Positions 8,925 through 17,385 of a stretch of 64,000 nt of DNA are shown here, in pieces. The notes below the pieces were generated by a model. The model saw only the letters and a program-made list of their open reading frames with translations. It did not search any database and was not told the origin of the DNA. The stretch lies in NCBI RefSeq assembly GCF_013393905.1, contig NZ_CP040272.1, positions 6,395,501-6,459,500 on the forward strand, written 5' to 3'. Numbering within the stretch: position 1 is the first letter of the stretch; every line of letters begins with the position of its first letter. A program made the position numbers and the translations under genes. The DNA is from Nostoc sp. C052 (GTDB lineage: Bacteria > Cyanobacteriota > Cyanobacteriia > Cyanobacteriales > Nostocaceae).

Positions 8925-9401
8925 TTATTTTCGTCGCTTTGGCATAGGGCGCATTGCTTCACGGCCCAAAACAAACATCCCTGTGACACCTAAGCTGACA
9001 AACCAAATATATTGATACCAATATTGCCGAATTTTCTCAACTGTACTGAGTTCTGGATGCAGTGTGTTTAAGTATAGCAGCAGCACTAATATCATGAGTG
9101 CCCCAAAGCCGACAAGGCTCAAGCCAACAAGAATTCGTGCCGGACGTAATTCAAAATCACTAATAGTATTTAGGTCAATTTCTGCCAGTTCCTTAAAGGA
9201 TTCATCTGCCAAAGATGAGGTTACTTGAAATCTATTGCTCAGTTTTGGTGGCAAAATCGGCGCTAGTGTTGCTACAGTTGGACGACGTAGCAAAGCCTCA
9301 ATATCTCGCAATAACTGTAGTGGCTTACGAGTAGTCGTTGGTTGAGCAAACTCTATGTTGTCTCTAGGACTTGGGTCATTGGCTTTGCTTTCAAAATCCA
9401 T
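8925..9401 (-). CDS. Small unknown protein with two membrane segments
   Basis: I do not recognise this family. The frame is open from 9431 (168 residues), but the first ten residues look unlike a natural start, and the ATG at 9401 (MDFESKAN, 158 residues) is preferred. The first 100 residues are soluble and charged. A membrane segment follows (ILVGLSLVGFGALMILVLLL), then a loop with aromatic residues (YWYQYIWF) leading into a second, weaker segment, and a basic tail ending RPMPKRRK. The topology is probably two-pass with both ends cytoplasmic. It lies upstream of ppk2 on the same strand with an 81-bp gap, so co-transcription is possible. Its function is unknown. Confidence 0.65.
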   Translation of the reverse strand: MDFESKANDPSPRDNIEFAQPTTTRKPLQLLRDIEALLRRPTVATLAPILPPKLSNRFQVTSSLADESFKELAEIDLNTISDFELRPARILVGLSLVGFGALMILVLLLYLNTLHPELSTVEKIRQYWYQYIWFVSLGVTGMFVLGREAMRPMPKRRK

Positions 9402-9697
9402 AGCATGCTTCAGAAAAACCAGGATATACATAGCCTAGCGAATCAGGAGGCAAATGTACCAAAATAATTCGTAATACTCGCCTCTGGCGAGAAGCAAGCT
9501 ACGTAATTCGTAATTAATTCATTAGACTTATCCGCAAAATGTAAATGCTTACTGTGAATGGGTTTGAGCAATTCAGATTGAATAGGCGATCGCTATCTTA
9601 CTCTACGAGAAAATAGGTGTTTGGCGGCATTCTGAGACAAAAAATTAAAATTAGAGTAAAAAGTACAAAACGATGAAATCAATTTCAGGATAAAAAA

Positions 9698-10114
9698 TTA
9701 AGTATTAATGGTTAAGGATACTAAGCGATTAAGTCTTAACCTAATCAGCCCACAAACTGCCAGAATTACCTGACTATATCGATGACGAGCGAGACGGAAT
9801 TTTTCCGAGGCTACTCGAAATATTTTTACCCGACATATCATGTGTTCAACGGCAATTCTGCGAGACGAAAGTTGTTTATTCTCTTGTTTTTGGAATTCCG
9901 AAATTTCTGTATTCTTTCGTTTCTTATGAGGTGTGGTAATGGCATCATCTCCAATATAGGCCTTATCACCTATAAACCTTTGTGAGTCAGCAAATTTATT
10001 CCGAGTATCTCGAAATAAATTAATATCACTTGTTTTTCCCAGCATTCCCACACAGATATCTACAATATCTTCACCACCTGGTAAGACAATAAACTGGTTT
10101 TTTAGAGTATGCAT
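9698..10114 (-). CDS. IS5-type transposase, downstream part (orfB)
   Basis: This 138-residue frame carries the end of the DDE nuclease domain. The second catalytic Asp is in FIGDKAYIGDDAI and the Glu in RIAVEHMICRVK, the IS5/DDE_4 pattern with the R...E spacing. Its ATG at 10114 overlaps the end of orfA by 13 bases in the -1 frame, and the sequence directly before it is seven adenines. Because the first catalytic Asp is in orfA, orfB alone cannot make an active enzyme; it is most likely expressed by frameshifting. Confidence 0.85.
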   Translation of the reverse strand: MHTLKNQFIVLPGGEDIVDICVGMLGKTSDINLFRDTRNKFADSQRFIGDKAYIGDDAITTPHKKRKNTEISEFQKQENKQLSSRRIAVEHMICRVKIFRVASEKFRLARHRYSQVILAVCGLIRLRLNRLVSLTINT

Positions 10115-10605
10115 TTTTTTCTTACCAGAGTAATATCTTTTTGTTCTTGATAGTCTACAGGTCTCGCTGTAGCCTGTTCTGCACTATCAACAATTAATTC
10201 ATACTCGGACAGCATTTGCTGCAATTCTTGATATTTTTGACTATCTACTGACGCTTCTTCTATTTGAGATGCTGGTAAAATTTCTCTCAAAATATCTACC
10301 CAATAGTTAAAAGCATCATTCGCTTTTGTTTTGGAAATATCAAAGAGTAACCCTAAAATTTCAAAAATTGGTTTTTGTCTGAGGTAAACTAGACACAAGC
10401 ATATTCCTTCTTTCGGTGACATCTCTGGTTTGCGTCCGCCTCCCTTGGCAATAATCCGAACTTTATTTTTTTCAATTTCTGCTTGTTTCTCTCTATGCCT
10501 TTTTTCCGCTAAGGATACCAATGCTAAAAACTGGTCATAATTAATCCCTATTAATCGTTTTGCTTCGTGGGGATGTGATTCAATTCTTGCTAAAGGGTTT
10601 GTCAT
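10102..10605 (-). CDS. IS5-type transposase, upstream part (orfA)
   Basis: This 167-residue frame holds the N-terminal helix-turn-helix region (MSPKEGICLCLVYLRQKPIFEILGLLFDISKTKANDAFNYW) and then the first catalytic Asp in LIVDSAEQATARP. It ends LVRKKCIL. The two Lys codons before the end are part of A AAA AAA read in the phase required for a -1 slip. A slip joins residues ...RKK directly to orfB. Both frames look intact, so the element may still be active. Confidence 0.85.
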   Translation of the reverse strand: MTNPLARIESHPHEAKRLIGINYDQFLALVSLAEKRHREKQAEIEKNKVRIIAKGGGRKPEMSPKEGICLCLVYLRQKPIFEILGLLFDISKTKANDAFNYWVDILREILPASQIEEASVDSQKYQELQQMLSEYELIVDSAEQATARPVDYQEQKDITLVRKKCIL

Positions 10606-10854
10606 ATTATCTACATATAATTTTTACTCCGTTTTTTATTATCCCACTTTGTTTATATTAAGGATAAGTCTATTAACTCATCACAAAGACACGAAAACAT
10701 CGCTTTGTTCATTTTCATAAAAAGTGATGGGAAAATTAAAGCCATTAATACTAATGACCAATGACCGAAAACGAAAAGGATACAAGCCCATAAATCAATT
10801 TATGGGGATCATTAATTTTTAATTTTTAATTTTTAATTTGGAGCAAAGCGACTA

Positions 10855-12138
10855 TTACTCGTCCATTTCTTTTAATGTAGCTAATGCTGAAGGAGATAAA
10901 CGACTGAGATAGCGGAATATCCAGTATTTAAAGATAGTGTTTAAAATCACCGGAAATGTAGCAATAAAGAAAAAGATGACATTTCTACTGGCTGGTAGAC
11001 CTAAATGTTCTGCTAATCCTGCTAAAAGGACTTCCCAGCCATCTGGTGAGTGAAATCCTACAAATATATCTGTAAACAAAATAATCAAAAAAGCTTTAGC
11101 ACTATCACTAAGACCATAGACAATGGTATCCATAAAAGACTTGAGAATCACAATCTCTCTTTTGCTCAGAGCGATAATTATCCCAAAAGAAAATAGTGAG
11201 ATTAAATCAGCAAAAACATTACCCAGATTGCTATTACTTTTTAAGCGAAATTCTTCAGATATTTCAACAGCTTTGTCTTTGATTTTTTCTTGTGTTAACT
11301 CTGAAGAAAGTGGCGGCGCTTGATTAAGCAAATATTCAAATCTTAGTGATTGTTGAAAATTATGTAACTCATGGAGAGCTTCTTTTTCCATGTCAGAGTT
11401 GATAAAAATTTGAGTTATATTATCTCCTCTAACTCTTTGTAATATTGGATTTACTAAAAATTCTTTAGATAAAAACTGAGTTAAAAGCGGTACAATAATT
11501 AGAATTACCAAAAATCTCAAGGCAATTATTGTTCTACTTTTAGAAATGCGATAATTCCTGAGAAATTCTTCTTCTGTTTGGGGTGCAAAATCTTCTTGAA
11601 TTTTATGAATTGTTCTGCCAATAGAACCCGGAATTACCCCATTTATTTGAGTCGGAGGTTTAACATCAATATTATTGATGTTAGATGACTTTGGCTGTCT
11701 TTTTATGACGTTCCGATTATTTGTGATAATTTGAGAAGTTGATTCTAATGGGCTATTGTTAATGATTTCATCTTTGATAGCATATCTTTCTACGACTTCA
11801 TCAATAACCTTTAGTTTCTCTAACAAAACAGAGTTAGAAATATTGATAATTCCCCGACTAAGTTGGAATTCTGCCAGCCTGATTTTAATAATAGTTAGGT
11901 TCTTGTTGAGATATACTTGCCAATAAGACATGACATTTTCAGTATATTTTCCTGACTGTGGGGATATTTTTTTGTAATCGAAATGTTCGTCTTCAATGCT
12001 TTTAATTTTCTGAGCTGCCTGGTAAGCTTCTAAGAGTGCCCTTTCTGGTGTATTTAACAACCAACGGTTAAGCGATCGCAAATATCCTTTGAAACTTTGG
12101 CGGAGTGATTCTGCTGTTTTTGCAAATGAATCTTTCAT
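10855..12138 (-). CDS. pcxA: Proton extrusion protein PcxA (CemA family)
   Basis: This 427-residue protein matches the PcxA/CemA layout. A long soluble N-terminal half of mainly helices (1-190) is followed by a C-terminal membrane domain with about four segments: IIALRFLVILIIVPLLTQF, the region around 310-330, AKAFLIILFTDIFVGFHSPDGWE, and NVIFFFIATFPVILNTIFKYWIF. The HSPDGWEVL loop and the ending LSRLSPSALATLKEMDE are family hallmarks. PcxA is needed for light-induced proton extrusion and acts in the inner membrane; the chloroplast CemA is its homologue. The gene appears monocistronic. The neighbouring IS copy inserted downstream of its 3' end. Confidence 0.94.
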   Translation of the reverse strand: MKDSFAKTAESLRQSFKGYLRSLNRWLLNTPERALLEAYQAAQKIKSIEDEHFDYKKISPQSGKYTENVMSYWQVYLNKNLTIIKIRLAEFQLSRGIINISNSVLLEKLKVIDEVVERYAIKDEIINNSPLESTSQIITNNRNVIKRQPKSSNINNIDVKPPTQINGVIPGSIGRTIHKIQEDFAPQTEEEFLRNYRISKSRTIIALRFLVILIIVPLLTQFLSKEFLVNPILQRVRGDNITQIFINSDMEKEALHELHNFQQSLRFEYLLNQAPPLSSELTQEKIKDKAVEISEEFRLKSNSNLGNVFADLISLFSFGIIIALSKREIVILKSFMDTIVYGLSDSAKAFLIILFTDIFVGFHSPDGWEVLLAGLAEHLGLPASRNVIFFFIATFPVILNTIFKYWIFRYLSRLSPSALATLKEMDE

Positions 12139-12448
12139 TACATATATGACTATTTAGATAATATGTATTATAGTTATATAACCATAAAAAATGGGTAATA
12201 ACTAGTTGAAAATATTGACTATACTACTACAGCAATTTGGTTACAATCCTCAGTATCTTAATGCCTACAATAATCTGGTTTTACCCACGATAACTTAGAA
12301 GATTTCTAGGGGGCAATTGATGACTAGAACCGAGTCATACAGATTAACCCCAAAGATGCCACTTACAATACAAATAGTAACGCGGTTCGTCTTGCAGAGA
12401 AGGACGCACAGGAAGAAATAAGTATTCTGGCAATAAAACAGGAGTAGA
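12139..12448. other. Intergenic gap, no supportable gene
   Basis: This gap between pcxA and the beta-lactamase-fold gene is AT-rich near pcxA, where its promoter must lie. A 33-codon frame from 12319 has no recognisable product. No repeat or terminator was found. Confidence 0.5.
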
Positions 12449-13381
12449 TCATAGACTAGCGATCGCATCAGCAACTAGTTTAGAAACAAAGGGCAAAATC
12501 GCCTGACTCTTAGCCTGTGCTTTCCCTTCAGTAAAAACTACTAAGAGATAGGGACGTTGTTCTGGTAACTCAATATAGGCGGCATCATGGCGAACTTGAC
12601 TTGTCCAACCTGCTTTTGACCAAATTTGAGCATTTTCTGGAAGTCCACCGCCTAAGAAACCTGTCACCTGATTTTCCTCACCGTCAGGGGACAAATCATT
12701 GAGAGGACGTTTCAGTAAAGCCATCATAGCTTGCGATCGCGCACTTGAAACCGCCACCCCACCAACAATACTATGCAGTAAGCGAGCGATCGCATTTGTG
12801 GTCAACATATTGCGATTTTCCAGCAACTCTCCCACAAACGCTCGTTCTCGTCCATAAGGGCCATCACCCCAAGTTTTTTGACAGACGTTAATCGTCTCCA
12901 TTTCTTCCCAACCCAATGATTGGTAATAGCGGTTCACAATATTACGCTGATATTGCCAGGTTTCAAAGGGCCCAGTTGGTAATTCCGGCCCTGAGGTAGT
13001 GCCAGTCAAAATATCCACAACCAAGCTGGTAGCATCATTACTAGAATCGACAATCATATCGCGTAAGGCTCGCTCCAACTCCTTGGAAGTTTGACTCATG
13101 CCTTTTTCTAGCCATTCGTTTACCGCCACCAGGTAAAATAGCTTGACTACACTAGCAGGATAAATCCGTTCAACACCACGATAAGTAAAACCACGAACTG
13201 GGTGATCCCAAAAAGCGTTGGGAGTCAGCGCACCACCAGTATTTACTCGCACCGGGGGATCGTAAACAACCCAAGTCAGGGCAATTTGGTTACGCGCTAA
13301 GGTTGGAAATTCTGCCCAAGCTGCATCTAAAATACCATTACCCAGATTTTCCAGTTGATCGTCTTTATTAAAAAAAATCAT
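12449..13381 (-). CDS. Class A beta-lactamase-fold serine hydrolase
   Basis: This 310-residue protein has the active-site order of class A beta-lactamases and related penicillin-recognising enzymes. The Ser-x-x-Lys motif is at Ser77-Val-Val-Lys80 (YPASVVKLFYLV), an SxN-like motif is in VDSSNDATS (about 113-116), and a KTG-like KAG is in WSKAGWTSQVRHDAAYIEL. It has no signal peptide and no membrane segment in the frame as read, which is unusual for a secreted beta-lactamase. A role in processing a cell-wall or other amide substrate is possible. It lies divergently from the NlpC/P60 gene: the frames as read face each other head to head with only nine bases between the preferred starts. Antibiotic resistance should not be assumed. 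Confidence 0.85.
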   Translation of the reverse strand: MIFFNKDDQLENLGNGILDAAWAEFPTLARNQIALTWVVYDPPVRVNTGGALTPNAFWDHPVRGFTYRGVERIYPASVVKLFYLVAVNEWLEKGMSQTSKELERALRDMIVDSSNDATSLVVDILTGTTSGPELPTGPFETWQYQRNIVNRYYQSLGWEEMETINVCQKTWGDGPYGRERAFVGELLENRNMLTTNAIARLLHSIVGGVAVSSARSQAMMALLKRPLNDLSPDGEENQVTGFLGGGLPENAQIWSKAGWTSQVRHDAAYIELPEQRPYLLVVFTEGKAQAKSQAILPFVSKLVADAIASL

Positions 13382-13390
13382 TCTCTAATA

Positions 13391-14095
13391 ATGTCCTTTA
13401 ATCTAAAATCACAAATCCAAAATCCAAAATCAGGAGAGTATCAGTGTTTAGCTGACTTGAATTTATATGATTCTCCTGAATGTACGCGTTTAGCAACTCA
13501 AGCCGCATCTGGGCGACATTTATGGGTAACATCAAATTATCAAAATTTAGCAGTCGAAGTTTATTTATGTGAAGATGACTATCCGGGATGGGTATCTCTT
13601 TCAGATGTGGATTCATTACAACCTGCTACTGTACCTTATCAGGCGGCAACATTTTCTGAATCTGAAATTAAAAAATTCCTCACAGAAATTATCGCCTTTA
13701 CCCAAAAAGCGATGCAACAATCAAATTATTATCTTTGGGGTGGTACGGTTGGGCCAAATTATGACTGTTCTGGGTTGATGCAGGCGGCGTTTGCTTCGGT
13801 AGGGATTTGGCTACCTAGAGATGCCTATCAACAAGAAGGATTCACTCAACCAATTACAATTGCCGAATTGGCAGCTGGGGATCTGGTATTTTTTGGAACT
13901 AGTCAAAAAGCCACCCATGTCGGACTTTATTTGGCCGATGGTTATTATATCCATAGTTCTGGGAAAGATCAGGGACGGGATGGTATTGGCATTGATGTTC
14001 TTTCGGAACAGGGAGATACGGTTAGTCAGTCATATTATCAGCAGCTGCGGGGTGCTGGTAGAGTTTTTAAGAGTTACGAACCACAGAGACGCTGA
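13391..14095 (+). CDS. NlpC/P60 (C40) peptidoglycan endopeptidase with N-terminal SH3 domain
   Basis: Starting at the ATG at 13391 (MSFNLKSQ) gives 234 residues; a frame upstream to 13355 would overlap the divergent gene. The first 80 residues form a bacterial SH3-like domain (EYQCLADLNLYDSPECTRLAT...GWVSL). The catalytic domain has Cys in NYDCSGLMQAAF, His in ATHVGLYLADG and a second His in YYIHSSG. This is the arrangement of the cyanobacterial gamma-D-glutamyl-L-diamino-acid endopeptidases of known structure. No signal peptide is visible, so it may recycle cytoplasmic muropeptides. The stop is 14 bases before the possible start of the glycosyltransferase, suggesting co-transcription. Confidence 0.9.
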   Translation: MSFNLKSQIQNPKSGEYQCLADLNLYDSPECTRLATQAASGRHLWVTSNYQNLAVEVYLCEDDYPGWVSLSDVDSLQPATVPYQAATFSESEIKKFLTEIIAFTQKAMQQSNYYLWGGTVGPNYDCSGLMQAAFASVGIWLPRDAYQQEGFTQPITIAELAAGDLVFFGTSQKATHVGLYLADGYYIHSSGKDQGRDGIGIDVLSEQGDTVSQSYYQQLRGAGRVFKSYEPQRR

Positions 14096-14109
14096 GGACG
14101 CTGAGGCTT

Positions 14110-15123
14110 ATGAGGAGTGGGTTGGTTGATCAAGGGGTGATGGGGGAAAATGGGGGGATTTCAGCAATTGTCCCAGATGTTTCAGTGGTGGTGCCGATAC
14201 ATGACGAGGTGGAAAGTTTGCCGCTTTTACTAGAAGCGATCGCATCTACTTTAGCCTCTAGTCAGATAAGTTATGAAATCATTTGTGTAGATGATGGTTC
14301 TACAGATGGTTCTGGGGATTTTCTCAAACAAGAGGCGCAAATCCGCACTGATTTAAAGGCGGTGATTTTGCGTCGCAATTACGGACAAACGGCGGCGATG
14401 GCTGCGGGATTTTATTATGCAGTCGGTAAAGCGATCGTCACTTTAGATGCCGATCTCCAGAACGATCCAGCTGATATCCCCATGTTATTAGCAAAGCTGG
14501 ATGAAGGTTACGATTTAGTGAGTGGTTGGCGGCAAAAACGTCAAGATGGTGCTGTAAATCGGTTACTTCCTTCCAAAATTGCCAATTGGCTAATTCGGCG
14601 TACTACTAGCGTGAATATTCATGATTATGGCTGTTCACTGAAAGCCTATCGTCCCGAATTGTTAGCAGATATGAACCTCTACGGGGAATTACACCGATTT
14701 TTACCTGCTTTGGCATACATCGAAGGAGCTAGAATTACCGAAGTATCTGTACGTCATCATGCCCGTCGTTTTGGCCGCAGTAAATATGGAATTTGGCGGA
14801 CATTCCGGGTGTTGATGGATTTGTTAACCATTCTGTTTATGAAAAAATTCCTCACCCGCCCGATGCACGTTTTTGGGCTGTTGGGCTTGATTTCAATGTT
14901 TTCGGGCACTGCGATCGGCATTTACTTGACTTTCGTCAAATTGGCTTTCGGTGAGATGATTGGCAATCGCCCCTTACTGATTTTAGCAGTACTCCTGCTG
15001 GTAACAGGAGTACAGTTGTTTTGCTTCGGTCTTTTAGCCGAATTGCTCATGCGTACATACCACGAATCCCAAGGACGGCCCATATATCGCGTGCGAGAAG
15101 TAGTAGCAAAAAATGTTAAGTAA
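14110..15123 (+). CDS. Family 2 glycosyltransferase (DPM/GtrB-like) with two membrane segments
   Basis: This 337-residue protein has the GT-A fold signatures VSVVVPIHDEVESLP, CVDDGSTDGSG and DADLQNDPADIP (the metal-binding DxD), then SGWRQKRQDG. Two C-terminal membrane segments follow (HVFGLLGLISMFSGTAIGIYL and LLILAVLLLVTGVQLFCFGLLAEL). This is the layout of polyisoprenyl-phosphate glycosyltransferases that charge a lipid carrier with sugar on the inner face of the membrane. The start is uncertain: 14110 lies 14 bases after the NlpC/P60 stop, and an in-frame ATG at 14140 is also possible. The donor sugar is unknown. The neighbouring envelope hydrolase fits a cell-surface role. Confidence 0.88.
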   Translation: MRSGLVDQGVMGENGGISAIVPDVSVVVPIHDEVESLPLLLEAIASTLASSQISYEIICVDDGSTDGSGDFLKQEAQIRTDLKAVILRRNYGQTAAMAAGFYYAVGKAIVTLDADLQNDPADIPMLLAKLDEGYDLVSGWRQKRQDGAVNRLLPSKIANWLIRRTTSVNIHDYGCSLKAYRPELLADMNLYGELHRFLPALAYIEGARITEVSVRHHARRFGRSKYGIWRTFRVLMDLLTILFMKKFLTRPMHVFGLLGLISMFSGTAIGIYLTFVKLAFGEMIGNRPLLILAVLLLVTGVQLFCFGLLAELLMRTYHESQGRPIYRVREVVAKNVK

Positions 15124-15135
15124 GGTAACAATAGT

Positions 15136-15170
15136 AGTCATTAGTCATTGGTCATTGGTCATTGGTCATT
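15136..15170 (+). repeat. Heptanucleotide short tandem repeat (RGTCATT x5)
   Basis: Five uninterrupted 7-bp units (AGTCATT, then GGTCATT variants) follow the glycosyltransferase stop. A partial inverted counterpart (AATGACAAATGAC...) lies at about 15215-15243, before the MFS gene. Such 7-bp tandem repeats between genes are a known trait of heterocyst-forming cyanobacteria. A similar set lies at 61795-61857. Confidence 0.85.
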
Positions 15171-15262
15171 AGTAAATAATTAAGAGTAAATATTGGTTGA
15201 CTCTAGACAAAGGACAAATGACAAATGACTAATGACAAATGACCAACTAAATTGCATCTACC

Positions 15263-16516
15263 TTGAAAGCATTTAATACCTTTGACACCGAACTACGGCG
15301 CAGCCTGCTTGTTTTATTTACAGCAGGTTTATTATTCTGGTCGAGTATGTCTTCGCTCTTACCAACCCTACCGCTTTACATCGATGAAGTGGGCGCAAGT
15401 AAGCAAGAAATTGGGCTTGTTATGGGCAGTTTCGCCATTGGGTTATTGCTATCTCGCCCGATGCTGGGAAGGCTAGCCGATGAACGTAGCCGCAAAATTG
15501 TCTTGTTGATTGGGACAATAGTTGCTACAGTCGCACCCTTTGGTTACTTAGCAACCCAATCTATTGGATTGTTAATTCTGGTGCGGATTTTTCACGGCAT
15601 TAGTGTTGCTGCTTTTACCACTGGCTACAGCGCCTTAGTCGCAGATTTAGCTCCCGCCCAAACTCGTGGTGAAATCATTGGTTACATGAGCCTGACAACT
15701 CCCATTGGTTTAGCAATTGGCCCTGCCTTGGGAGGGTATTTAGAAGCTACAAGTGGTTACGGCCCGTTATTTTTGTTATCTGCTGAATTGGGTTTTGTCG
15801 CCTTCTTGGGGATTGTACAAGTCACTAATCCGCCAGCTCAAACACAGGAGCAAACTGAAGAAGGGAATCGCAACTTTTGGCAAATTTTGCTCAGTCCACG
15901 GGTGAGAGTTCCAACTATAGTTATGTTGCTGGTTGGTTTATCCCTTGGTGCTATACATACCTTTGTGTCGCTGTACCTCAAATCCACTAATCTGGACTTC
16001 AATGGCGGACTGTTTTTTACAGCTGCGGCAATTTCTAGTTTTAGTATCAGAATATTTTCTGGTAAAGCAAGCGATCGCTTCGGTCGTGGTTTATTTATTA
16101 CCTTTGCTATTTCTTGCTACGTTATAGCTTTACTACTGCTGTGGCAGGCTAACAGCGCGATCGTTTTCTTACTGGCTGCGATCGCTGAAGGTGCTGGTGG
16201 TGGTACACTCATCTCGATGATGATCACAATGATGGCAGACCGCTCCCTCCCTCAAGAACGGGGAAAAGTTTTTGCTATATGCATAGCTGGACTTGATATG
16301 GGAATTGCGATCGCTGCTCCTCTTTTGGGTATCATCGCCGAACTTGTCGGCTACCGGAATATGTTTGGCTACGGTGCTGCAATCACTTTTCTTGCACTTG
16401 TGATCTTTCTCACCCGATCAAGCAAAGACTTATCCAATTCCCTACGCTTTGCACTAGGTCTCGCTCCAGATGCTTACGCCTTAAACGACTTAAAACTTAG
16501 GAGTGACGAAATTTAA
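15263..16516 (+). CDS. MFS transporter
   Basis: This 417-residue protein has about twelve membrane segments and the major-facilitator signature between segments 2 and 3 (GRLADERSRKIVLLIGT). A related loop after segment 8 reads GKASDRFGRGLF. The frame begins at a TTG at 15263; no ATG lies in frame before the first membrane segment, so the non-ATG start is reasonable. The family exports or imports small molecules by proton-coupled antiport or symport. The substrate is unknown, and the two-half symmetry with a TTTPIGLAIGPALGG-type segment 5 is drug-exporter-like (inference). The gene is single between the glycosyltransferase and the tRNA. Confidence 0.9.
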   Translation: MKAFNTFDTELRRSLLVLFTAGLLFWSSMSSLLPTLPLYIDEVGASKQEIGLVMGSFAIGLLLSRPMLGRLADERSRKIVLLIGTIVATVAPFGYLATQSIGLLILVRIFHGISVAAFTTGYSALVADLAPAQTRGEIIGYMSLTTPIGLAIGPALGGYLEATSGYGPLFLLSAELGFVAFLGIVQVTNPPAQTQEQTEEGNRNFWQILLSPRVRVPTIVMLLVGLSLGAIHTFVSLYLKSTNLDFNGGLFFTAAAISSFSIRIFSGKASDRFGRGLFITFAISCYVIALLLLWQANSAIVFLLAAIAEGAGGGTLISMMITMMADRSLPQERGKVFAICIAGLDMGIAIAAPLLGIIAELVGYRNMFGYGAAITFLALVIFLTRSSKDLSNSLRFALGLAPDAYALNDLKLRSDEI

Positions 16517-16556
16517 CTCATCACTCCTAAACCTTCAACTCTTAAATTTTGAAAAA

Positions 16557-16630
16557 CGGGCGAGGAGGGATTCGAACCCCCGACACCGTGGTCCGTAGCC
16601 ACGTGCTCTAGTCCACTGAGCTACACGCCC
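16557..16630 (-). tRNA. trnR-ACG: tRNA-Arg (anticodon ACG)
   Basis: Read on the minus strand from 16630, the sequence folds into a full cloverleaf. The D-stem GCTC/GAGC, an anticodon stem CGTGG/CCACG around the loop CTACGGA (anticodon ACG), and the T-arm GGGGG-TTCGAAT-CCCTC are all present. The acceptor stem pairs except for a U-U at positions 6/67. The discriminator is G, CCA is not encoded, and a run of T follows. The anticodon reads CGU, and CGC/CGA after A34-to-inosine editing. Confidence 0.95.
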
Positions 16631-16664
16631 TCACCGACAATCTATATTAACACGTTCTAACCAA

Positions 16665-17174
16665 ATGACGCAAGATAATTTTCCATCTAATTTTGCGAAC
16701 CTAACCCATCTAGATCGCCAAGGACAGGCACAGATGGTAGATGTGTCTGATAAAGCACCCACCATTCGCCAAGCCGTAGCCGAGGCCAATGTGCGGATGT
16801 TACCAGCCACCTTTGCTGCCATTCAAGCCGGAAATGTCCCAAAAGGGGATGTGTTGGCAACTGCAAGATTGGCTGGAATTATGGCAGCCAAACAAACAGC
16901 AACTTTAATTCCTCTATGTCATCCCTTGCCTTTGCAAAAAATCACAGTCGAAATTACACCCGATCCCCAACTACCTGGTTATCAAATTCAAGCCACAGTC
17001 AAAACTAAAGCTGAAACCGGTGTAGAGATGGAAGCCTTAACCGCCGTTTCTGTTGCTGCGCTGACTTTATACGATATGGCAAAGGCCTTAGAAAAGTCGA
17101 TTCAAATTGAATCCATTCGTTTAATAAGTAAGAGTGGCGGGAAATCAGCAGATTATTTCCCGCCGGTAAACTAA
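16665..17174 (+). CDS. moaC: Cyclic pyranopterin monophosphate synthase MoaC
   Basis: This 169-residue protein is a full-length MoaC. Family motifs are MVDVSDKAPTIRQAVAEA near the N-terminus, the LIPLCHPLPLQKI stretch with the active-site Cys-His, TGVEMEALTAVSVAALTLYDMAKA, and the end ISKSGGKSADY with catalytic Lys. It converts the 3',8-cyclo-GTP made by MoaA into cyclic pyranopterin monophosphate, the first stable intermediate of molybdenum cofactor. The gene is isolated here: no other moa or moe gene is in the window. The MOSC protein at 31.6 kb is not its operon partner. Confidence 0.96.
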   Translation: MTQDNFPSNFANLTHLDRQGQAQMVDVSDKAPTIRQAVAEANVRMLPATFAAIQAGNVPKGDVLATARLAGIMAAKQTATLIPLCHPLPLQKITVEITPDPQLPGYQIQATVKTKAETGVEMEALTAVSVAALTLYDMAKALEKSIQIESIRLISKSGGKSADYFPPVN

Positions 17175-17224
17175 ATTATTTTGGGGCATTGGGCATGAGG
17201 GAATGTCATTAAAAAAGCTTGTGT

Positions 17225-17340
17225 AGCCTCGTTCCCAGCCTCTAGGCTGGGAATGTATTCCAAGAGGCTCTGCCTCTCGTCAAGCTACTGGAGGCGGAGC
17301 CTCCCAGAATGGGGTTCCCAGCCTGGAGGCTGGGAACCAG
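17225..17340 (+). repeat. Palindromic dispersed repeat, copy 1
   Basis: Two hairpins are visible: GTTCCCAGCCT..AGGCTGGGAA at the left and GGTTCCCAGCCT..AGGCTGGGAACC at the right. Between them are GAGGCTCTGCCTC and GGAGGCGGAGCCTCC. The left half recurs almost unchanged and in the same direction at 19195-19281, and a diverged copy lies at 25575-25687. Confidence 0.85.
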
Positions 17341-17385
17341 TCAGCGTCATTTTGAATTTTGATTCGGAGCAAAGCGACGCGACTC

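Larger units (their letters stand above)
9525..10670 (-). mobile_element. IS5-type insertion sequence (about 1.15 kb)
   Basis: The two overlapping transposase frames are bracketed by GACTTATCC at 9525-9533 and its complement GGATAAGTC at 10662-10670. TA lies just outside both ends, consistent with TA duplication as in parts of the IS5 family. The inverted repeats are only 9-11 bp, and the left non-coding end is long (about 170 bp), so the left boundary is less certain than the right. Confidence 0.65.

Noticed and set aside
12319..12420. 33-codon frame between pcxA and the beta-lactamase-fold gene
   Set aside because: No recognisable product and very short.
17215..17345. CRISPR-like array from repeated hairpins
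   Set aside because: The units are two hairpins of one palindromic repeat with no regular spacers; the same repeat is dispersed elsewhere. No CRISPR array was seen in the window.
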